Part shown: positions 26,962 through 35,130 of the stretch, piece after piece
How positions within the stretch are numbered: the stretch's first letter is position 1
How the letters are laid out: the number at the start of each line of letters is the position of its first letter
Assembly (NCBI RefSeq): GCF_000217915.1
Contig: NZ_AFOZ01000046.1
Span: forward strand, 124,001 to 188,000
DNA: 64,000 bases
Direction: 5' to 3'
From: Shewanella sp. HN-41
Lineage (GTDB): Bacteria > Pseudomonadota > Gammaproteobacteria > Enterobacterales > Shewanellaceae
Made by a program: the position numbers and the translations under genes
Notes under the pieces: generated by a model
The model's database searches: none
Told to the model about the DNA's origin: nothing
Seen by the model: the letters and a program-made list of their open reading frames with translations, nothing else

Positions 26962-27528
26962 TTAGAGATAATCAGCGGCATCGATAGGCGCCTTGGAAGC
27001 CTCATCCACCTCATAAAATGGCATCACCTTAATGCTCGCCATGGAAGCGATGATCGACCCAGGAAAAATTTCAACCGCCGTATTCAACTCAGCAACGGCC
27101 GAGTTGTAAAAGCGTCTAGCGGCGGAAATATGGGCTTCCACCTCGTTATAGGTTTGCATCGCCTCTAACATAGTATTATCGGATTTAAGCTCGGGGTAAT
27201 TTTCCACACTGACCATCAGCGCGCCCATTTTGCTATTGAGTTGCTCGGCTTGAGCGATATGCTCTTTTACGGCGCTAGGGTCAGTTTTGTTATAACTTCG
27301 GGTGAATTGCGCTCGTAATTCAGTGATCTCTGTGAGTAATGATTTTTCATGATCCATAAATCGTTTAGCGATTTTAAGGATATTGGGTACCAGATCGGTG
27401 CGCTTAGCGAGCTGCACATCGATACCCGATAATGCCTCAAGGGCGGTATTGCGCTTTTTGACTAGGCTGACGTACCAAAGGTAGGTCACGATAAAAATCA
27501 GCGTTAATCCCAATAACAGTTTGTCCAT
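26962..27528 (-). CDS. LemA family protein
   Basis: A 188-residue protein with one N-terminal membrane anchor (LLLGLTLIFIVTYLWYVSLV) and a long four-helix LemA domain. It carries the family core KRTDLVPNILKIAKRFMDHE and the C-terminal block YNSAVAELNTAVEIFPGSII. First gene of the LemA-DUF3137-transglycosylase operon. The biochemical role of LemA is unknown. Confidence 0.9.
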   Translation of the reverse strand: MDKLLLGLTLIFIVTYLWYVSLVKKRNTALEALSGIDVQLAKRTDLVPNILKIAKRFMDHEKSLLTEITELRAQFTRSYNKTDPSAVKEHIAQAEQLNSKMGALMVSVENYPELKSDNTMLEAMQTYNEVEAHISAARRFYNSAVAELNTAVEIFPGSIIASMASIKVMPFYEVDEASKAPIDAADYL

Positions 27529-27784
27529 CTTCCATCCTTAGTGTTTATTGTTGTTTTTAATGGCTACAGCTAATCATAAATAGGCAAAAATTTCATCTAA
27601 AGCACAGAGTGAAGCAATGAAATAATGATATTCCTATCACTGACCAGAGCATTTACAGTCTAAGGATTGAGCTAAATAATCATCTAAGAGATAGAAATCC
27701 CTCAATATTCAGCTCCTATACAGCAAGGGGCGTTTATTATTAGCTCGCACAACATTAGAGCAACCGAATTTTGCTCGTGAATAC

Positions 27785-27811
27785 TGGACTCCTCGAGAGT
27801 CCATTTTTTTT
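27785..27811 (+). terminator. Orphan plus-strand intrinsic terminator
   Basis: TGGACTC-CTCGA-GAGTCCA is a perfect 7-bp stem followed by eight T residues on the plus strand. No plus-strand gene precedes it: lemA and the next gene are both on the minus strand. A promoter-like TTTACA / TAAATAAT pair lies at 27651-27679. Confidence 0.65.
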
Positions 27812-27825
27812 ACTGATTGTTAGCC

Positions 27826-28149
27826 TTAGTCATATAACCACTCCATTAAAAAGCTACAGATCAACAGGAAAACCCCGAGATTAAACACTAAGGCCTGCAC
27901 CTTCGCCCTTGGAGTCTTCTCCTCGCTTTGCAACATGACTTGGCTGAGCGGTATGAAAAACATTTTAGGTTCGAGCCCCATACCCATAAAAAACACGGCT
28001 ACGGCGACGCTGCGGATTAATTCGGGAGGCACTAACATCTGCCAATAAAACGCATATATACCATAGGCCAATATTCCCAGCGCTATGGTGTGGCATATTA
28101 CTCCAACGATAAGTTGCTTAGTCGCAAGGCTTGCCATCGATGACACCAT
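27826..28149 (-). CDS. Small membrane protein, unknown function
   Basis: About 107 residues with three predicted membrane spans (GVICHTIALGILAYGIYAFY, then VAVAVFFMGMGLEP, then ALVFNLGVFLLICSFLMEWL). I place the start at the ATG at 28149, preceded by AGGGG; a GTG nine codons upstream is also possible. It lies just after another small membrane protein gene, so the two likely form an operon. I recognise no family. Confidence 0.6.
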   Translation of the reverse strand: MVSSMASLATKQLIVGVICHTIALGILAYGIYAFYWQMLVPPELIRSVAVAVFFMGMGLEPKMFFIPLSQVMLQSEEKTPRAKVQALVFNLGVFLLICSFLMEWLYD

Positions 28150-28179
28150 TCCACCCCTAAACTGACAGTACTGCACTGA

Positions 28180-28464
28180 TTATGATTGATATTTGGCGCG
28201 CAGTTTATCTCTTCTACCATTTAACTGCATCCAAAGAGTCCAACCAAATAGCACGCCACTCGCAGGGTAAATGGACAGTGCCAATTTTAGTGCATCCCAA
28301 AATGGCGTATCAGAGATAACGTAATTAATTCCCGTAACCAAAAGTGAAGTCAAGCTGCCCCAATACAGCACGCCAACCACTAAGATGAAGTACCACTTTC
28401 CCCTAGCAAGAGACTTATCTAATTTGGCTAACTTATCCAGCTTAGCTAACGTCTGTGCCGACAT
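28180..28464 (-). CDS. Small two-span membrane protein, unknown function
   Basis: A 94-residue protein with a lysine-rich N-terminus (TLAKLDKLAKLDKSLARGK) containing a short LAKLDK repeat, and two membrane spans. GGAG precedes the ATG. It is the first gene of a two-gene unit with 27826-28149. Confidence 0.65.
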   Translation of the reverse strand: MSAQTLAKLDKLAKLDKSLARGKWYFILVVGVLYWGSLTSLLVTGINYVISDTPFWDALKLALSIYPASGVLFGWTLWMQLNGRRDKLRAKYQS

Positions 28465-28550
28465 CTGTTTCTCCTTATCATGAGCCTGACTCCCTCAATA
28501 TGCCTAAACTGGCTTAGACAGGCTATCCATCCTTGTAACGATAATTGATA

Positions 28551-28577
28551 TAAAAAAGCCCTGCAAATGCAGGGCTT
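28551..28577 (-). terminator. Terminator of the RND pump operon
   Basis: AAGCCCTGC / GCAGGGCTT with an AAAT loop is followed on the minus strand by six T residues, 20 bases after the stop of the pump gene. Confidence 0.88.
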
Positions 28578-28596
28578 AGATTTAATAGGATTTAGC

Positions 28597-31500
28597 TTAT
28601 TCAGCCGATGTCGGCTTTTCTTCTTTCGCTTTTCGCTCTCGTTTACTAAAGATCCGCTCTACGATCACGAAGAACAGCGGTACAAAGAAAATACCTAAGA
28701 AAGTCGAACTCATCATACCGCCGAGCACACCTGTACCGATAGCGTTTTGGCTACCTGAGCCCACACCCGTACTGATGGCTAAGGGGACGACACCTAAACC
28801 AAAGGCGAGAGACGTCATCAAAATGGGGCGCAAACGCACACGTACCGCATGCAGAGTCGCCTCAATTAAGCCCGAACCTTTCTCGTAGTACTCTTTGGCG
28901 AATTCCACGATCAAGATGGCATTCTTAGTCGCTAAACCCACTGTGGTTAACAGACCCACTTGGAAGAACACGTCATTAGGCAGGCCGCGACCATTCATGG
29001 CAATTAAGGCACCGATAATCCCGAGTGGGACCACAAGCACAACCGCAAATGGCACAGACCAACTCTCATACAGTGCTGCCAGTACCAAGAAGACCACTAA
29101 GATCGACAGGGCGTACAAGGCTGGAGCTTGGTTGCCCGATAGGCGCTCTTCGTACGATAGACCGTTCCACTCGACACCAAAACCAGAAGGAAGCTGCTTA
29201 GCTAAGTCTTCCATAATCGTCATGGCCGCACCGGTACTGAATCCAGGTGCAGTTGCCCCCTGAATGTTCATGGCAGGTAAGCCGTTGAAACGCTCTAAGC
29301 GGGGAGAACCATATTCCCACTCTCCTGTCGCAAAGGCAGAGAAGGGCACCATATCACCCTTGTTGTTACGCACATACCAAGAGTCTAAGTCCCCCGGCTG
29401 CATACGATACTGGGCATCACCTTGTACATACACTTTCTTCACGCGGCCACGGTCGATAAAGTCGTTCACATAGGAACCACCCCAAGCCGTTGCTAATACA
29501 CTGTTCACGTTAGAAATTTCAACACCGAGTGCGCTCAACTTCGCATGATCAACATGTAATTGATAGATTGGCGCATCTTCCTGACCGTTAGGGCGAACAC
29601 CCACTAGGTTTGGATTTTGTGCTGCCATACCCAGCATTTGATTACGCGCCGCGAGTAACTTGTCGTGACCTTGACCGTTTTTGTCCTGTAGGTACATGTC
29701 GAAACCGTTCGCCGTACCCAACTCGATCACCGCTGGCGGTACGAAGGCAAACACAAAGGCATCCTTCATTTGGCTGAATACGCCCATAGCGCGGCCCGCA
29801 ATAGACTGTACATCCATGCCTGGCGCTTCACGTTCCGACCAATCCTTCAAGCCCACGAAAGCGATACCCATGTTTTGCCCTTGACCCGCAAAACTGAAAC
29901 CCGCCACACTAAATACCGATCTCACGCCTTCCTCAGCCATAAAGTGATCAGAGACTTTCTCTAACACTTTCAGTGTGCTTTCTTGGGTTGAGTTTGTCGG
30001 TAAAATGGCCTGAGTAAATAAAATACCTTGGTCTTCATCGGGTAAGAATGCGGTAGGCATGCGAACAAAGATCCAGCCCACGGCAATGACAAGCACAACA
30101 TAAATCATCATTACCCTAAAGCCGCGCTTAATGATGCCAGCAACGCTCGACTCATAACGATTGGTTAGCCTATCAAAACTCCGGTTAAACCAACCAAAGA
30201 AGCCAGTTTCAATATGACCATGGCCCTTCTTGAGGGGTTTTAACATAGTCGCACAGAGTGCTGGGGTTAAAATCAAAGCCACCAGCACCGATAACGCCAT
30301 CGCAGACACGATAGTGATAGAGAACTGACGGTAAATCACCCCTGTTGAACCCGACATAAAGGCCATTGGCACAAATACCGCCGACAGCGTCAGACCGATA
30401 CCGACTAAGGCACCAGTAATTTGATCCATAGACTTACGCGTCGCCTCGAGTGGACTCAAGCCCTCCTCGGACATCACCCGCTCGACGTTTTCCACCACCA
30501 CAATCGCATCGTCCACCAACAAACCGATGGCGAGCACCATAGCAAACATGGTGAGCGTGTTAATCGAGAAACCCGCTAAGGACAGAATCGCAAACGTCCC
30601 CAGCAATACCACAGGTACCGCAATGGTCGGGATCAAGGTCGCACGGAAGTTCTGCAGGAAGAGGTACATGATGACAAACACCAGCACGATAGCCTCAAGC
30701 AGAGTGTGAACCACGCCCTCAATCGATTGTTCCACGAAGGGCGTTGTGTCGTAGGGATAAACGACTTCTAAGCCCTGGGGGAAGAAGGGTTGCATCTCAT
30801 CGATTTTTGCCCGCACGGCAGCGGCGGTATCGAGGGCGTTTGCGCCTGTCGCCAGCTTGATCGCTAACCCTGTTGCCGGCTTTCCATTGTACAGAGAGAC
30901 CACGGCATAACTTTCGGAACCTAACTCGACGCGTGCCACATCACCTAAGAATACGTTTGCACCCGATGTATCCGATTTAAGGATAATCTTGCGAAACTCT
31001 TCCGGCGTTTGTAAGCGACTCTGCGCCGACACTGTCGCATTAAGCTCCTGCCCTTGTAATGATGGCGTGCCACCTAATTGTCCTGCCGACACTTGCGCGT
31101 TTTGCGAACGAATGGCAGAGATAACATCTAGGCTTGTCAGATTGTATTGGGTTAGTTTTAACGGATCTAACCATATCCGCATCGCATACTGCGCACCAAA
31201 TAATTGGATTTCACCCACACCCGGCACACGGCTCATCGGCTCTTGAACATTAGAACCAACGTAATCCGAAATGTCGTTTTTATCCAATGAACCATTGCTA
31301 GAGACAAAGCCTAATACCATTAAGAAGCCAGAGCTCGACTTGTTAACGTTAACCCCCTGGGCTTGAACCTCTTGGGGCAATAGGGTCATTGCACCCTGTA
31401 ATTTGTTCTGTACTTGTACCTGCGCAATATCCGGATCGGCTTCGGCATTGAAGGTCAAAGTAATTTCAGCATTACCAAAACTATCACTGGTGGAGGCGAT

Positions 31501-31731
31501 ATAACGTAAATGGTCAATCCCCGTCATGCGCTGCTCAATCACCTGTGTCACTGAGTCTTCGACAATCTTAGCGGATGCACCAGGATAGTTAGCACTGATC
31601 ACCACGGTTGGTGGGGCAATGCTAGGATACTGGGATACTGGCAACCCAAGGATAGATAAAACCCCTGCCAGCATAATAATTAAGGCGATCACCCACGCAA
31701 AGATGGGGCGATCAATAAAAAAACGTGCCAT
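28597..31731 (-). CDS. RND efflux pump, HAE1 (AcrB/MexB) family
   Basis: Inner-membrane, proton-driven exporter of drugs or other hydrophobic compounds; 1044 residues, near the AcrB length. It begins MARFFIDRPIFAWVIALIIM, carries the proton-relay pair in LLVDDAIVVVENV, and has the usual two large periplasmic halves with 12 membrane spans. It lies nine bases after its adaptor gene. No TolC-like channel is encoded alongside, so a shared one is presumably used. Confidence 0.94.
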   Translation of the reverse strand: MARFFIDRPIFAWVIALIIMLAGVLSILGLPVSQYPSIAPPTVVISANYPGASAKIVEDSVTQVIEQRMTGIDHLRYIASTSDSFGNAEITLTFNAEADPDIAQVQVQNKLQGAMTLLPQEVQAQGVNVNKSSSGFLMVLGFVSSNGSLDKNDISDYVGSNVQEPMSRVPGVGEIQLFGAQYAMRIWLDPLKLTQYNLTSLDVISAIRSQNAQVSAGQLGGTPSLQGQELNATVSAQSRLQTPEEFRKIILKSDTSGANVFLGDVARVELGSESYAVVSLYNGKPATGLAIKLATGANALDTAAAVRAKIDEMQPFFPQGLEVVYPYDTTPFVEQSIEGVVHTLLEAIVLVFVIMYLFLQNFRATLIPTIAVPVVLLGTFAILSLAGFSINTLTMFAMVLAIGLLVDDAIVVVENVERVMSEEGLSPLEATRKSMDQITGALVGIGLTLSAVFVPMAFMSGSTGVIYRQFSITIVSAMALSVLVALILTPALCATMLKPLKKGHGHIETGFFGWFNRSFDRLTNRYESSVAGIIKRGFRVMMIYVVLVIAVGWIFVRMPTAFLPDEDQGILFTQAILPTNSTQESTLKVLEKVSDHFMAEEGVRSVFSVAGFSFAGQGQNMGIAFVGLKDWSEREAPGMDVQSIAGRAMGVFSQMKDAFVFAFVPPAVIELGTANGFDMYLQDKNGQGHDKLLAARNQMLGMAAQNPNLVGVRPNGQEDAPIYQLHVDHAKLSALGVEISNVNSVLATAWGGSYVNDFIDRGRVKKVYVQGDAQYRMQPGDLDSWYVRNNKGDMVPFSAFATGEWEYGSPRLERFNGLPAMNIQGATAPGFSTGAAMTIMEDLAKQLPSGFGVEWNGLSYEERLSGNQAPALYALSILVVFLVLAALYESWSVPFAVVLVVPLGIIGALIAMNGRGLPNDVFFQVGLLTTVGLATKNAILIVEFAKEYYEKGSGLIEATLHAVRVRLRPILMTSLAFGLGVVPLAISTGVGSGSQNAIGTGVLGGMMSSTFLGIFFVPLFFVIVERIFSKRERKAKEEKPTSAE

Positions 31732-31740
31732 AGCTATGCC

Positions 31741-32886
31741 CTATTGTGCTTGCGTTTCAGAAATAACTTTTGGGGTTACCGGTGCACCTGGACGGATTTT
31801 TTGCAATCCTTCCACAATCAACTTATCACCCACAGCAAGACCCGCAGTAATGCGCCACTGATGATCGACCACTTCCGCAGTAGTCACAGTTCTCGCCTCC
31901 ACTAGACCCTGATCATTGACAACCATAGCAACAGCTTCGCCCTTAGAGTTACGGGTAATGGCCTTTTGCGGGATCATAATGGCCTGGGGATCTGTACCCG
32001 CATTTAACATAGCGCGGACATACATACCAGGTAATAGGATACCTTCAGGGTTAGGGAACTCGGCACGCAGGATCACCGAACCCGTATTTTCATCTACACT
32101 CACCTCCGCAAATTGCAACTTGCCTGGGTAAGCATAAACAGAGCCGTCCTCGAGTAATAACTGCACATCGGCATTATCCCCTGCCAGTAATTTGCCCTGT
32201 TTTAACTTAGCTTTAAGACGTAATAACTGGGCACTCGATTGCGCGATATCCACATTGATGGGATCAAGCTGTTGAATCGTGGCTAAGGTCTGACTCTGGT
32301 TTGCCGTTACAAGTGCACCAGCTGTCACACTCGACTTACCAATACGACCAGAAATAGGTGCCAATACTTCGGTATATTGCAGATTGATTTTTGCCGTATT
32401 GATTGCCGCTTCAGCCACCGTCACGCTCGCCAGTGCTTCTTTATAAGCCGCTTCGGCTTCATCAAAGTCCTGCTTACTGATTGCGTTGGTTTTAACCAGT
32501 TGCTGGTAACGGGACGCCTTAGCCTTTGCCGATGCTAAACTCGCATTAGCCCTGGCTAAATCCGCATTCGCACTCACAAGTGCGGCCTTATAGGTGGCAG
32601 AATCAATTTGATACAATGATTCGCCCTGTTTAACTGTTCCGCCTTCAACGAAGCTACGCTTAGTGATAATACCGCTCACCTGTGGGCGAACCTCTGCCTC
32701 GAGGAAAGCCTTACTCCGCCCAGGTAACTCCACTTGGATGGCCTGTGGCTTAGCAACAACATTCAGAATTCCCACTTCCATGCTCTGCGACCCAGTGCCT
32801 GCATGGGCTTTTTCCTCTTGGGGACTGCAAGCTGCCATCCATAACGCCACGCTTATAACTGAGGCAAGTTTAATTGTCTGCCGCAT
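31741..32886 (-). CDS. RND periplasmic adaptor (AcrA family lipoprotein)
   Basis: Membrane fusion protein linking the pump to an outer-membrane channel; 381 residues. It has a lipoprotein signal (WMAAC), a lipoyl/barrel-sandwich domain with an alpha-helical hairpin (about 60-190, Ala/Lys-rich) and a beta-barrel domain. I start at the ATG at 32886, which has GGAG seven bases upstream and directly yields the lipoprotein signal; the upstream extension would bury it. Confidence 0.93.
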   Translation of the reverse strand: MRQTIKLASVISVALWMAACSPQEEKAHAGTGSQSMEVGILNVVAKPQAIQVELPGRSKAFLEAEVRPQVSGIITKRSFVEGGTVKQGESLYQIDSATYKAALVSANADLARANASLASAKAKASRYQQLVKTNAISKQDFDEAEAAYKEALASVTVAEAAINTAKINLQYTEVLAPISGRIGKSSVTAGALVTANQSQTLATIQQLDPINVDIAQSSAQLLRLKAKLKQGKLLAGDNADVQLLLEDGSVYAYPGKLQFAEVSVDENTGSVILRAEFPNPEGILLPGMYVRAMLNAGTDPQAIMIPQKAITRNSKGEAVAMVVNDQGLVEARTVTTAEVVDHQWRITAGLAVGDKLIVEGLQKIRPGAPVTPKVISETQAQ

Positions 32887-32914
32887 GAGAACTCCTTCAA
32901 AGATGAACGGCCTA

Positions 32915-32944
32915 CATATCAACACACTTATTTGTGCTGATATG
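32915..32944. promoter_or_regulatory. 30-bp palindromic operator upstream of the efflux operon
   Basis: CATATCAACACA and TGTGCTGATATG form 12-base arms (11 matched) around a 6-base spacer, centred about 44 bp before the adaptor start. The size and position resemble operators of TetR-type repressors such as AcrR, although no regulator gene is adjacent. Confidence 0.5.
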
Positions 32945-33741
32945 GCCGTAATTATAACTAAATATTAAATCCGTTATTTATCGCACACCCGATTAGGATC
33001 AACAAGGAAGATTAGCAAACTAAAGTGTAAACTAATGAAAATATTTACCCTTCGACTAATACTAAATTCAATCAGTTGTTATTCCATTTAAACAGTATGT
33101 GAATAATCGAAAAGGTTGTTAGAAATATAGAATCTAAAGCATATTAACAGCCAACTCTATCGTTAGAATGTTGCAAATTTGTTCCATTCAACTCATGACA
33201 CAGTAAATAAATGCTTATCGATGTCCTTCAAGTGACGACCGGCGGTGTTTATATGTCTGTCTCGATAAGGGTTTAATAAGCAATCACGCACAGACTTTCA
33301 ACTAAAACCTTCGAGCACGCCATTCTAGTGGTAAGCCCGAGTCAGGGCAAATTTGCGACAGGCTTTTATGCCCCATTAAATGAAACCCATATTCCCATAA
33401 ATAGCACTTCTATTATTGGAGTAATTACTAGCATCCCATTATCGCAATGAAAAACGCTCGCTTCATTTTTCATAATGAATTTATACCGTATGCCAACCCA
33501 TCATTTATTTCGTGCCGAGACTAAATTTACCTAATGTAGCCATTACGATGTCCCTCTTATTGATAAGCCCAGTGAATTTGGCGGCTCAAACTGAAGCCTT
33601 CAATAACAGAGGTGCAGTCGTATCGGCTCTCGCTAATATTTTTTTGAGAAAATGCCTACAGCAATCGTCTTGATAACGACTAAAGTTAAGACGTAAGGTC
33701 AGTAAAAAACAGGGTTGGAGTTGGAACTGGAGTTAGTGTCT
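32945..33741. other. Long AT-rich intergenic region
   Basis: Nearly 800 bases between the divergent efflux operon and the GST gene. A 42-codon frame from the ATG at 33548 looks like the start of a secreted protein (MSLLLISPVNLAAQTEAFNN) but has no ribosome binding site and then ends. It could be a remnant. I see nothing else I can support. Confidence 0.4.
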
Positions 33742-34389
33742 ATGGAGCTTTTTTACCATCCATTATCGCGTTATTCACAGAAAGTGCTGATCGCACTCTA
33801 TGAAAAACAAGCAAATTTCTACCCACGTATCACTGACTTACGCGATCCATTACCGAGAAAAGCGTTCCAGCATTTTTATCCGCCCGCTAAACTGCCCCTG
33901 CTTAAAACACAAGATGGTGCATTAATCCCCGAATCCAGCATTATTATCGAGTATTTAGACAGACATTTTACGAACGGTACTCAGCTTCTCCCGCAGGAAT
34001 CGCAACGCAATCTACAGGTGAGATTATACGACCGAATTATTGATAACGACATTAACAATCCTTTGTTTCAATTAGAAAAATTAAAACGTGCTGACGAAAA
34101 ACGTGAATTTGAAATCAAACAAATTGAGAAGCAAATGCTCACGCAGTTTCAACGCTTAGATACGCATTTAGCTCAAAACCATTGGGTTTGTGGCGATAGC
34201 TTTACCTTGGCCGACTGCGCACTAATACCTTGTTTAAGTTATAGTTTTAAACACTTAAATCTATTGGAATTAGATGAACTAGTTCGTTACTGGCAACAGG
34301 CACAACTCCGTGGTGCTTGGATGTTGGTGCTTGAAGAAGTGCTACTCGCAGAGATGGAGGAAGATACAGGGCTAAGAAGCATACCTTAG
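33742..34389 (+). CDS. Glutathione S-transferase family protein
   Basis: A 215-residue protein with the GST N-terminal thioredoxin-like domain (MELFYHPLSRYSQKVLIAL, then PAKLPLLKTQDG and PESSIIIEYLD) and an all-helical C-terminal domain ending in FTLADCALIPCLSY. The substrate is unknown. I start at the ATG at 33742, which has GGAG eight bases upstream and gives a normal GST N-terminus; the upstream frame adds only a repetitive MELELELVS. Confidence 0.87.
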   Translation: MELFYHPLSRYSQKVLIALYEKQANFYPRITDLRDPLPRKAFQHFYPPAKLPLLKTQDGALIPESSIIIEYLDRHFTNGTQLLPQESQRNLQVRLYDRIIDNDINNPLFQLEKLKRADEKREFEIKQIEKQMLTQFQRLDTHLAQNHWVCGDSFTLADCALIPCLSYSFKHLNLLELDELVRYWQQAQLRGAWMLVLEEVLLAEMEEDTGLRSIP

Positions 34390-34411
34390 CCTAAGCTATA
34401 TTCCACTAGCA

Positions 34412-34942
34412 TCACATATTGCGTTCTTTCTTCAATTGTAGGAACGCTTTCCACTTTACGATTTCTGGCGGTAACTCAGGTGCAGCATCGGTATACCCCG
34501 CCTCTTTCACTAACACATCGAGCGGCACTTGCTTACCCTGGCACACAAACACACCGCGCACATGCACGATACAGTGCAGGCCGCGCTCACTCACAAAGCG
34601 TTGTTCAATATAGAAATATTTCTCGTCCCAACCGACAACTTTGGTTTCAATCTCAAAGGTTTTTAGCGGTTTGATATCGCGAATATAGGTAAATTCGGCG
34701 GCGTTGACTATCGGCATCCACTTCAACTTTAAGAAACGTTTCAGCAGACCCATCTCGGCCAACATATAAGTCCGAGCGAGATCCATAAACGCCGGATAGC
34801 GGGAGTTAGTCAGATGGAAATTGATATCGCAATCGCTCGGTAAAGCACGATAAGTGATGCGGCTTGTCCCTAGAAAATCGATCTTACGGCAGTGGCGTGT
34901 GCGCCAAAATAACAACCAAAACAAACGAAAATACAGATTCAT
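34412..34942 (-). CDS. Thioesterase family protein (hotdog fold)
   Basis: A 176-residue acyl-CoA thioesterase-like protein. The hotdog signature CDINFHLTNSRYPAFMDLAR, with an Asp and an Asn in the usual active-site region, is at about 37-56, after a hydrophobic N-terminus (LYFRLFWLLFW). It resembles the THEM6-like group. I prefer the ATG at 34942 (AAGGG upstream) over a start 19 codons earlier. A strong CRP-like site lies 66 bp upstream. Confidence 0.75.
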   Translation of the reverse strand: MNLYFRLFWLLFWRTRHCRKIDFLGTSRITYRALPSDCDINFHLTNSRYPAFMDLARTYMLAEMGLLKRFLKLKWMPIVNAAEFTYIRDIKPLKTFEIETKVVGWDEKYFYIEQRFVSERGLHCIVHVRGVFVCQGKQVPLDVLVKEAGYTDAAPELPPEIVKWKAFLQLKKERNM

Positions 34943-35000
34943 AACGAGTCGCCCTTGAAATAAGAGCCACAGGCTAACAGAGGTCATACCAGATAACAAG

Positions 35001-35016
35001 TGGGATCTAGCTCACA
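35001..35016. promoter_or_regulatory. CRP-like site upstream of the thioesterase gene
   Basis: On the minus strand TGTGAGCTAGATCCCA matches the CRP consensus at 14 of 16 positions. Its centre is about 66 bp before the thioesterase start. Its end touches the A-tract of the opdA terminator. Confidence 0.55.
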
Positions 35017-35042
35017 AAAAAGGCGCCATTAGGCGCCTTTTT
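35016..35042 (-). terminator. Terminator of prlC (possibly bidirectional)
   Basis: GGCGCC-ATTA-GGCGCC is flanked by six A on the left and five T on the right. On the minus strand it follows the prlC stop by about 90 bases and is followed by a T-run. Confidence 0.8.
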
Positions 35043-35130
35043 ATCGTTTGGTTAAGCCAACTACCCAGAGATAATCAGCACGATACATTGGGCTGGTTTA
35101 TCAAAGCTAACCATCGGTTATCTAGCCAAC

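Noticed and set aside
33548..33676. 42-codon secreted-looking peptide
   Set aside because: Signal-like start but no ribosome binding site and no conserved sequence I can recognise; kept only as a note.
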